A stretch of 5,375 nt of DNA from NCBI GenBank assembly GCA_023260495.1, contig JALQVB010000009.1, positions 1 to 5,375 on the forward strand, read 5' to 3'. Position 1 is the first letter of the stretch, and each line of letters begins with the position of its first letter. Below, one piece after another: positions 1-4,566 of the stretch. Made by a program: the position numbers and the translations under genes. The DNA comes from Aquiluna sp. (GTDB lineage: Bacteria > Actinomycetota > Actinomycetes > Actinomycetales > Microbacteriaceae). A model generated the notes under the pieces. The model ran no database searches, was not told where the DNA came from, and saw nothing but the letters and a program-made list of their open reading frames with translations.

Positions 1-17
1 GAATCCCGTTGGGGTCA
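1..17 (+). tRNA. 3' end of a tRNA cut by the window edge, probably tRNA-Glu
   Basis: The first bases read as the end of a T-loop (GAAT, 1-4), the 3' side of a T-stem (CCCGT, 5-9), the 3' acceptor strand (TGGGGTC, 10-16) and discriminator A17. The following bases are CAA, so CCA is not encoded. The anticodon lies outside the window. The Glu assignment rests on similarity to the 3' end of actinobacterial tRNA-Glu and on my recollection that Glu-Asp-Phe is a conserved actinobacterial tRNA order. The acceptor ends in TC, giving a possible G2-U71 wobble as in the tRNA-Asp next to it. Confidence 0.65.
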
Positions 18-45
18 CAATTAGGCGATGAGTTAGTACCACTCT

Positions 46-119
46 GGCTCCGTAGCGCAGTTGGTTAGCGCGCCGCCCTGTCACGGCGGAGGTCGCGGGT
101 TCAAGTCCCGTCGGAGTCG
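46..119 (+). tRNA. tRNA-Asp (anticodon GTC)
   Basis: A full cloverleaf of 74 nt. The acceptor stem GGCTCCG (46-52) pairs with CGGAGTC (112-118), with one G-U pair, and discriminator G119 is expected for Asp. The anticodon stem CCGCC (73-77)/GGCGG (85-89) encloses loop 78-84 with anticodon GTC at 80-82. The T-arm GCGGG (95-99)/CCCGT (107-111) has the normal loop TTCAAGT (100-106). CCA is not encoded after base 119. It lies 28 bases after the preceding tRNA fragment and 43 bases before tRNA-Phe, and is probably co-transcribed with both. Confidence 0.97.
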
Positions 120-142
120 CTCAGTCCAGATTCTGGATCTGA

Positions 143-162
143 TGGAGAACTAAACCTCTCCA
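143..162 (+). other. Small stem-loop abutting the 5' end of tRNA-Phe
   Basis: TGGAGA (143-148) and TCTCCA (157-162) form a perfect 6-bp stem around an 8-base loop. The stem ends exactly one base before the mature tRNA-Phe 5' end. No T-run follows, so it is not an intrinsic terminator. It may be a structure in the tRNA precursor near the RNase P cleavage site, but a 6-bp match in a short spacer can also arise by chance. Confidence 0.35.
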
Positions 163-238
163 GGCTCTGTAGCTCAGTTGGTAGAGCGAACGACTGAAAA
201 TCGTTAGGTCACCGGATCGACGCCGGTCGGAGCCACCA
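163..238 (+). tRNA. tRNA-Phe (anticodon GAA), CCA encoded
   Basis: The acceptor stem GGCTCTG (163-169) pairs with CGGAGCC (228-234), with one T-G wobble. The discriminator is A235, and CCA is encoded at 236-238, unlike the two upstream tRNAs. The anticodon stem AACGA (189-193)/TCGTT (201-205) encloses loop 194-200 with anticodon GAA at 196-198. The T-arm ACCGG (211-215)/CCGGT (223-227) has loop ATCGACG (216-222), so position 54 is A rather than the near-universal T, while T55, C56, G57 and A58 are kept. The next coding gene's Shine-Dalgarno sequence begins four bases after the CCA. Confidence 0.97.
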
Positions 239-241
239 TGC

Positions 242-248
242 AAGGAGG
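242..248 (+). promoter_or_regulatory. Strong ribosome binding site for the EamA gene
   Basis: AAGGAGG is a full-length match to the anti-Shine-Dalgarno sequence, 6 bases before the GTG start at 255. It begins only four bases after the encoded CCA of tRNA-Phe. This site decides in favour of the GTG start at 255 and implies that the message is either a continuation of the tRNA transcript or starts with a very short leader. Confidence 0.9.
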
Positions 249-254
249 CGGTTA

Positions 255-1115
255 GTGACGATTCTTTTCGGCCTACTAACCGCCTTTTCCTATGGCTATG
301 CGGATTTTGTCGGTGCGGTAGCGGCCAAAAAAGTTAGAGCACTCTCAGTCACCACCGTTGCTTTCATGTTCGGTCTGGTGCTAGCGCTAATCGCATCCCT
401 GTTTGTTGGTGCGGAATACAACTTGAACGTTTTCCAGATTGGCGCCTTGGCTGGCATATGCTCGGCCGCGGCGATCACATTCCTCTACGCGGCACTTGCT
501 CTGGGTCCGATTTCTATCACGAGCCCTTTCACAGCCGTGCTATCGGCAATCATTCCGGTCGTGTTTGACATAGCCACCGGGCAGCAGCTTTCTTCCCTGG
601 CCGGCATCGCAATCGTGTTGATTCTGATTGCTGTGGTGCTGGTTGCCTTTGTGCCCGGCAGTGATGTTCGGTTGCCATCGCTCAAGGCGACCTTGTATTC
701 GGTAGGAGCAGGTCTGGGATTCTCGGGAATCTTCCTGTTTTTGGATATGGCACCGGCCGACTCTGGACTAGGCGTGCTGGTTGTGATGCGCGTGGTCGGT
801 GTTGTGCTGATGCTCGCTGGGCTAGCAGCACTGATGCTTACCGGTCGCTCGAAGGTGCTAATCGAAAAAGAGCTGTTTGCCGCAGGCACAATTTGGCTGG
901 TTCTGCTTGCTGGCCTAGGTGATGTCTCGGGCAATGTATTTTTCTTAATTGCGACCAACTCGGGTGCACTTGCCGTAGCCGCTGTGCTCAGCACGCTGTA
1001 TCCAGTGGGAACGATTCTGCTGGCCAGGGTGTTTCTAAAAGAGCGCATCGCGCTGAGCCAGAACATTGGAATTCTGCTTGCGATTGCAGCCTGTGCCATG
1101 CTGGCGCTGGGCTAG
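255..1115 (+). CDS. EamA-family (DMT superfamily) membrane transporter
   Basis: A 286-residue, very hydrophobic protein, the usual length for ten-helix EamA/DMT permeases, expected in the cytoplasmic membrane. It shows the internal duplication of the family. The first-half signature lies at about 77-105 (ALGPISITSPFTAVLSAIIP). The second-half copy, about 227-283, has an NSGALAVAAVLSTLYP segment followed by LLARVFLKERI, where the helix-ending Glu-Arg is typical of EamA proteins. The GTG start at 255 is fixed by AAGGAGG 6 bases upstream. The gene lies directly downstream of tRNA-Phe with no obvious promoter between them, and 12 bases upstream of an MFS exporter, so the two transporters probably share a transcript. 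The substrate cannot be told from sequence. Relatives export metabolites, amino acids or drugs. Family assignment is firm and specificity is unknown. Confidence 0.92.
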   Translation: MTILFGLLTAFSYGYADFVGAVAAKKVRALSVTTVAFMFGLVLALIASLFVGAEYNLNVFQIGALAGICSAAAITFLYAALALGPISITSPFTAVLSAIIPVVFDIATGQQLSSLAGIAIVLILIAVVLVAFVPGSDVRLPSLKATLYSVGAGLGFSGIFLFLDMAPADSGLGVLVVMRVVGVVLMLAGLAALMLTGRSKVLIEKELFAAGTIWLVLLAGLGDVSGNVFFLIATNSGALAVAAVLSTLYPVGTILLARVFLKERIALSQNIGILLAIAACAMLALG

Positions 1116-1127
1116 AAAGAAGGAAAA

Positions 1128-2738
1128 ATGTCCAAGACCAGAAACCGTTGGATTGGTCTGGTATTCATCTCGATGGCCATCTCCCTGGTCATCATCGACG
1201 GAACCATCGTCAACACAATCTTCCCCTCGGTCATTGCCGACCTGAGGCTCAGCTCGACCGAGGTGCAGTGGGTGCAGGAAAGCTACGTGCTCGTCTTTGC
1301 CTCGACTCTCTTGGTTTGGGGATCACTTGCCGACAAGATCGGCCGCAGGCTGCTGCTTCTTATTGGTATCGCAATTTTTGTCGCGGCCTCCGTCTGGGCT
1401 GGTAATGCCGACTCAGCGTCGACCATGATTCTGGCCCGAGTGGTGCAGGGATTCGGCGGCGCGATGGTGCTGCCAACCACGCTGTCGCTGGTGAACGCCA
1501 ACTTCCAAGGCAAGGAGCGCGGCATCGCATTTGCCGTTTGGGGTGCAACCATTGGTGGCATGGTGGCCGTCGGGCCGGTGCTTGGCGGTTGGCTCGCAAC
1601 CGACTTCACCTGGCGCTGGGCCTTTTTGGTGAACCTACCTTTCGGCGTGATCATCCTGGCCGGACTTATCTGGTTCATTGGCGAATCCAAGGCGGAGTTC
1701 CAAACAAAGGGCATCGACTGGGTTGGGGCCGGGCTTTCGGTAGTGATGTTCGCAACCCTGGTCTTTGGGCTAATCGAAGGACGCGTCTACGGCTGGATTA
1801 CTCCAGAGCCAAAAAACCAGTTCCAGATCGGCGACTTTGTCTGGGAGAGCGAACAGGTTTCAATCATCCCGATCTCCCTAGCAATATCTTTGGTGTTCAC
1901 CGTGCTGTTCGTGCTGTGGGAAAGGGCTCGAGCTAAGGCGGGCAAGAGCGTGCTACTTGATTTGAAGCTTTTCTCAATCGCGTCTTTCCGCAACGGCTCG
2001 ATTGCCGCCATGATCATTTCGCTTGGCGAGTTCGGTCTGCTCTTTGCCATCCCGCTTTGGCTACAGAACGTGTTGGGGCTCTCTCCAATTAGCTCAGGTT
2101 TGGTGCTGCTTTGGCTGGCGCTGGGTGCCTTCATGGCATCGGGCATCGGTGGTGCACTCTCCGGCAAGCTGCCTGCTGCCAGAGCGGTGCAGATTGGTGT
2201 TGGGCTCGAGCTCTTGGGTGTTGCCGGAGTTGGTTTCTTGGCCAACACCGAGCTCGGTTGGGGCGCAATCGCACCTTTCTTGTTCCTCTACGGAATCGGA
2301 ATTGGTCTTGCTACAGCCCAGCTCACCGGGGTGATTATGGTGGACGTTCCGATGCAGCAGATTGGTCAGGCTTCGGGATCTCAGTCGACTGTCCGCCAGG
2401 TGGGATCGGCGCTTGGAATTGCCGTGCTGGGCACGATGCTCTTCACCGGAACCGCCAGTGCCTTTGATTCTAAGTTGGAGACCTACGACCTACCAGCCCA
2501 GCAACAGAGTGTGATTGTGGACGCGGTGGTGGACTCAGCCGGAGGTGCAATCCCAGGACTGAGCCAGGGGCTGCAGGCGCAGCAGGTTCCGGCAAACATC
2601 GCTGATGAGATTCAGGTACTGGCCGGTGAGGCCTTTACCGACGGCACCAAGCAGGCTGCCGTAGCGGCAGGAATCTTCCTGCTACTGGGCTTTGCCTCGA
2701 CTTTCCGACTGGGCTCTAGGGCAAAGCAAACTAGCTAG
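1128..2738 (+). CDS. MFS drug exporter, DHA2 (EmrB/QacA) type, 14 TM helices
   Basis: A 536-residue membrane protein with the length and spacing of 14-helix proton-driven drug exporters. Visible motifs are the TM1 signature IDGTIVNTIFP (23-33), motif A GSLADKIGRR (65-74) between TM2 and TM3, motif B ARVVQGFGGA (103-112), motif C GATIGGMVAVGPVLGGW (139-155), which marks antiporters, and TWRWAFLVNLP (161-171). A GQASGSQSTVRQVG stretch (413-426) in the C-terminal half is also typical. A hydrophilic segment of about 60 residues (446-510) before the last helix is the usual extracytoplasmic loop of this subfamily. Glu301 in the GEFGLLF helix is, as I recall, common in actinobacterial members. The ATG start has AGAAGGA 3 bases upstream. 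It follows the EamA gene by 12 bases. Its TAG stop overlaps the stop of the opposing TipAS gene. The drug substrate is unknown. Confidence 0.94.
   Translation: MSKTRNRWIGLVFISMAISLVIIDGTIVNTIFPSVIADLRLSSTEVQWVQESYVLVFASTLLVWGSLADKIGRRLLLLIGIAIFVAASVWAGNADSASTMILARVVQGFGGAMVLPTTLSLVNANFQGKERGIAFAVWGATIGGMVAVGPVLGGWLATDFTWRWAFLVNLPFGVIILAGLIWFIGESKAEFQTKGIDWVGAGLSVVMFATLVFGLIEGRVYGWITPEPKNQFQIGDFVWESEQVSIIPISLAISLVFTVLFVLWERARAKAGKSVLLDLKLFSIASFRNGSIAAMIISLGEFGLLFAIPLWLQNVLGLSPISSGLVLLWLALGAFMASGIGGALSGKLPAARAVQIGVGLELLGVAGVGFLANTELGWGAIAPFLFLYGIGIGLATAQLTGVIMVDVPMQQIGQASGSQSTVRQVGSALGIAVLGTMLFTGTASAFDSKLETYDLPAQQQSVIVDAVVDSAGGAIPGLSQGLQAQQVPANIADEIQVLAGEAFTDGTKQAAVAAGIFLLLGFASTFRLGSRAKQTS
2731..2738. 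other. CTAGCTAG palindrome carrying the stop codons of two convergent genes
   Basis: The 8-base perfect palindrome contains the plus-strand TAG of the MFS gene (2736-2738) and the minus-strand TAG of the TipAS gene (complement of 2735-2737). The coding regions overlap by four bases. There is no space for a bidirectional terminator between them, so each transcript must run into the antisense of the other gene. Confidence 0.85.
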
Positions 2739-3148
2739 AGATTCTCGTTGGCCCAGACGGCCATGGCATCGCGCATGAAGTGCGCAAGCCCTGGAGCGTA
2801 CTTGTTGTAGTTGGCGGCAAATCTGGGGTCTGCGACGTACATCTCACCTAGGCCAATGTAGGCAGCGCGGTCTGGGGTCCAAAAGGCACTTACCCAGCCG
2901 TAGTGGCTTGCAATAGCCTGCTGCACCTCTTCGCTGTTGGCAGCTTGGCCTGAGGTAAATAGCCTGGCCAACAGTTGGTGATTCTCTTCGGTGCGGGCAA
3001 ACAGTTCCCGCTTCTCTGTGTCAGTCAGTTTGCCCAGCCGGCGTTGGCTCTCGGCGTATTTGTCGGGCCAGCGCTCGCTCGCCTCTTCGGTGTATTCGTT
3101 TTCTACGAACGGGTCGTTCAAGCTTTTCACTTGACCAGCTTGGCACAA
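2735..3148 (-). CDS. Stand-alone TipAS antibiotic-recognition domain protein
   Basis: At 137 residues, this matches the C-terminal TipAS ligand-binding domain of the MerR-type regulator TipA, without its helix-turn-helix and coiled coil. Recognisable are ERWPDKYAESQRR (25-37), the helix around 42-67, and the C-terminal block GLGEMYVADPRF (99-110) followed by YAPGLAHFMRDAMAVWA (117-133). TipAS is an all-helical domain that binds thiopeptides and other drugs. In TipA a cysteine just before the GLAEMYV-like segment bonds covalently to thiostrepton. Here that position is Pro92, in FWTPDRAAYIGLG, so any binding should be non-covalent. The start is uncertain: TTG at 3148 is the longest option, while GTG at 3130 or TTG at 3121 would drop 6 or 9 residues, and none has a good Shine-Dalgarno site. 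It converges on the MFS exporter and diverges from crcB. Drug sequestration is inference. Confidence 0.87.
   Translation of the reverse strand: MCQAGQVKSLNDPFVENEYTEEASERWPDKYAESQRRLGKLTDTEKRELFARTEENHQLLARLFTSGQAANSEEVQQAIASHYGWVSAFWTPDRAAYIGLGEMYVADPRFAANYNKYAPGLAHFMRDAMAVWANENL
3119..3142. repeat. Inverted repeat CAAGCT-N12-AGCTTG in the TipAS/crcB divergent region
   Basis: Perfect 6-base arms at 3119-3124 and 3137-3142 flank a possible -35 element (TTGACC, 3131-3136) for crcB and overlap the possible start codons of the TipAS gene. A second palindrome, GAACG-GGT-CGTTC, lies immediately upstream at 3107-3119 inside the TipAS reading frame. The position suits an operator, but no regulator is encoded in the window and arms this short can occur by chance. 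Confidence 0.3.
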
Positions 3149-3161
3149 GGTTCGCTATGGT
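3131..3161 (+). promoter_or_regulatory. Possible promoter for the crcB pair
   Basis: TTGACC (3131-3136) and TATGGT (3156-3161) are separated by 19 bases, longer than the ideal 17. If used, transcription would begin near 3168, downstream of the ATG at 3157, and translation would have to start at ATG 3196, which has GGAG at 3182-3185. The match is weak and is offered mainly because it bears on the crcB start. Confidence 0.22.
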
Positions 3162-3558
3162 GATAGATGTGTTAGCCAACTGGAGAATGGCTGGCATGGT
3201 GTTTGTCGGTGGCGCGATTGGATCCATGCTGCGCTACCTCATTCACGAGACTGCCGTGAATGCCTACGAATACCCCTCATCGGAGCTCATCGCGCTCGCA
3301 ATCGTGAACCTCTTTGGTTCCTACTTTCTTGGGCTGACCGCTCGCCATCCGCTGTTTGATTCGCAGATTCGAAAGGCCTTCTTCGGAACCGGCCTCGCTG
3401 GTGGCTTCACCACCATGAGCGCGCTCACCGTTTTCATTGACCTAGAGGGCCTATCTCCTGAGATTGCGGTGATGCTTTTCGCCGGTGTTGCCTGCTATGC
3501 ATTTGGGTGGCATCAGGGCCGAAAGGCCTCCAAGAGACGCGAGGCAAAAAATGCCTGA
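3157..3558 (+). CDS. crcB: CrcB/Fluc fluoride channel subunit, first of pair
   Basis: A 133-residue, four-helix membrane protein of the CrcB/Fluc family, which exports fluoride passively as dual-topology dimers. Family landmarks are GGAIGSMLRYL (18-28), AIVNLFGSYFLG (48-59) with the conserved pore Asn51, and GTGLAGGFTTMSALTVF (77-93). In the last motif the usual TTFSTF phenylalanines are Met87 and Leu90, so both aromatic pore residues are missing from this subunit, while Ser88 is kept. The C-terminus is basic (residues 124-130, GRKASKR). The ATG at 3157 has AAGG 6 bases upstream. ATG 3196 (residue 14), with GGAG at 3182-3185, would give MVFVGGAIG, also a typical CrcB beginning. It overlaps the second crcB by 8 bases, as expected for translationally coupled subunits of a heterodimer. 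I recognise no fluoride riboswitch upstream. Confidence 0.92.
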   Translation: MVIDVLANWRMAGMVFVGGAIGSMLRYLIHETAVNAYEYPSSELIALAIVNLFGSYFLGLTARHPLFDSQIRKAFFGTGLAGGFTTMSALTVFIDLEGLSPEIAVMLFAGVACYAFGWHQGRKASKRREAKNA

Positions 3559-3898
3559 GCTGATCTGGATGACACTTGCCATCGGTGTAGCAGGTGGCGT
3601 TGGTGCAACGCTGCGCTGGCAAATTGTTAGGTGGGAGGGGGCGCTGCCCTTTGGGCTTTTCGCCACCAACATCCTGGCCGGTGCGGTCGCGGGCTTCGCG
3701 CTTTCTGCCAACCTTCCAAGCTTCTGGATGCTGGCAGCAACCGTGGGTTTTGCAGGGGGCCTCTCGACTTTTTCAACTGTCAGCGGTGAGGCCTTCATGT
3801 TCTACCACCGCGGTCGCATCGTGCAGATGCTGCTGACCCTGGCCATCAACGTGCTGATGCCGGTGCTAGCCATGCTGCTGGTCATGCAGGTTATGTAG
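3551..3898 (+). CDS. crcB: CrcB/Fluc fluoride channel subunit, second of pair
   Basis: A 115-residue, four-helix CrcB/Fluc protein. Motifs are GVAGGVGATLRW (12-23), LFATNILAGAVAGF (36-49) with pore Asn40, and GFAGGLSTFSTVSGEAF (66-82). The phenylalanine box keeps Phe74 and Ser75 but has Val77 where the second phenylalanine is expected. The ATG at 3551 was chosen because it sits inside the end of the first crcB (8-base overlap) and gives a canonical N-terminus. The open frame reaches back to 3485, but that part encodes hydrophilic sequence in the shadow of the first gene. The two crcB proteins differ clearly in sequence, which in tandem pairs is taken to mean an obligate heterodimer with fixed opposite orientations. 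Five T residues follow the stop, but no convincing stem precedes them, so no terminator is called. Confidence 0.93.
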   Translation: MPELIWMTLAIGVAGGVGATLRWQIVRWEGALPFGLFATNILAGAVAGFALSANLPSFWMLAATVGFAGGLSTFSTVSGEAFMFYHRGRIVQMLLTLAINVLMPVLAMLLVMQVM

Positions 3899-3902
3899 TT
3901 TT

Positions 3903-3911
3903 TGGTAGTAT
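3903..3911 (+). promoter_or_regulatory. Possible extended -10 promoter for the DUF3073 gene
   Basis: TGGTAGTAT (3903-3911) fits an extended -10 element (TGn plus TAGTAT). No good -35 hexamer is visible at the proper distance. It lies in the 89-base gap between the second crcB and DUF3073 and would give a leader of roughly 70 bases. The rest of the gap holds no structure I can name. Confidence 0.35.
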
Positions 3912-3987
3912 CTAGGCAGGTTTCCAACAGGTGGTTCCTCGGGGGCGAATACGTGCTCGAGAATGCAAGAGAAAAAGGGGGCTCGCC

Positions 3988-4194
3988 ATGGGGCGTGGCC
4001 GTCAAAAAGCTAAGAACACTAAGGTTGCTCGCGAGCTCAAGTACTACAGCCCGGCAACCGACTACTCAGCGCTGGAAGCGGAGCTGAGCAGCAAGGGTGA
4101 AGACGAACTATACGTGGACCGCTGGGCGGATGACTACGAAGATGACGAGCCTGAACTGGATGACGACCGCGAGGTCGAGCAGGACGAAGACTAG
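3988..4194 (+). CDS. DUF3073 family small protein
   Basis: A 68-residue protein of the actinobacterial DUF3073 family, of unknown function. It is recognised by the N-terminal block MGRGRQKAKNTKVARELKYY (1-20), followed by SPATDYSALEAEL (21-33). Charge is sharply divided: residues 1-18 carry seven Arg/Lys and one Glu, while residues 38-68 carry 19 Asp/Glu and only two Arg. The ATG at 3988 has AGGGGG 6 bases upstream. The frame is open back to 3931 but the extra residues do not belong to the family. The stop TAG (4192-4194) touches the stop of the opposing gene with no gap. DUF3073 beside and convergent to purM is an arrangement I recall from mycobacteria. The basic head suggests nucleic-acid contact, but this is inference. 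Confidence 0.88.
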   Translation: MGRGRQKAKNTKVARELKYYSPATDYSALEAELSSKGEDELYVDRWADDYEDDEPELDDDREVEQDED

Positions 4195-4566
4195 TTACCA
4201 GGCGCTTGCGCCAACAACCAACCCAACCAAAATCTCTAGATTTACTCGGTCATCGCGGTAGTCCTCGGTGAGGGCAAAGTATTCGCCGTCCTCCGATGCG
4301 ATCCGCACGGTGCGGCCCTCCGCCTCCAGGTAGTCGATAGCGGCCTGCTTGGTCATTCCCATTACTTCACAAGCCAGAACCTTGGTGGCCACATGCTGCT
4401 CAGAAAACTGATCATCGGCGGTGTCGGGATAGCAGTTAGCGCTTGGGGTGTCGCGCACTATGCTCACCGTGGCGTTATCTGCTCCAGAAATCAATCCCAG
4501 CAGGAATGCAACTACCGCGAGAAATACTCCGACGACTCCGGTGGCGACCGCAGCCTTATTGCGCAT
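4195..4566 (-). CDS. Small membrane-anchored or secreted protein with I78 inhibitor-like C-terminus
   Basis: A 123-residue protein. Residues 2-4 are basic, followed by one hydrophobic helix (about 5-28), which is either an anchor or a signal peptide with a possible cleavage site after Ser-Gly-Ala (27-29). The exported part has two cysteines, Cys45 and Cys66, that could form a disulfide. The C-terminal part, about 66-120, resembles the peptidase-inhibitor I78 fold seen in many small bacterial proteins: GMTKQAAIDYLEAEG (70-84), then RIASEDGEYFALTEDY (88-103) and DRVNLEILVG (106-115). In I78 inhibitors the loop before the D-x-R-x-N segment docks in the protease active site. The start at 4566 gives an 11-base overlap with purM and puts charged residues directly before the helix. 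The open frame continues to 4638 inside purM. No strong Shine-Dalgarno site is visible, so coupling to purM translation is likely. Inhibitor activity is inference. Confidence 0.75.
   Translation of the reverse strand: MRNKAAVATGVVGVFLAVVAFLLGLISGADNATVSIVRDTPSANCYPDTADDQFSEQHVATKVLACEVMGMTKQAAIDYLEAEGRTVRIASEDGEYFALTEDYRDDRVNLEILVGLVVGASAW

Noticed and set aside
238..255. Five-codon frame ATG-CAA-GGA-GGC-GGT-TAG between tRNA-Phe and the EamA start, its stop overlapping the GTG
   Set aside because: It begins in the last base of the tRNA CCA and contains the Shine-Dalgarno site itself. It has no binding site of its own, so it is most likely chance.
485..1099. Long open frame on the minus strand opposite the EamA gene (204 codons)
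   Set aside because: Its product is a low-complexity Ser/Thr/Ala/Pro-rich sequence with no family resemblance, and the plus strand encodes a clear membrane transporter. It is an antisense shadow.
3061..3160. Fluoride riboswitch expected upstream of crcB
   Set aside because: I looked for the compact pseudoknot elements of the crcB motif and saw nothing similar. The region is coding sequence of the opposite-strand TipAS gene up to the start.
3485..3550. N-terminal extension of the second crcB to an upstream ATG
   Set aside because: The 22 added residues are hydrophilic and overlap the first crcB in another frame. The family-typical protein begins at 3551.
3875..3903. Possible intrinsic terminator after the second crcB (CTGC/GCAG arms, then TTTTT)
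   Set aside because: The stem is only four base pairs, lies inside the coding sequence and is separated from the T-run by many bases, so it does not meet terminator geometry.
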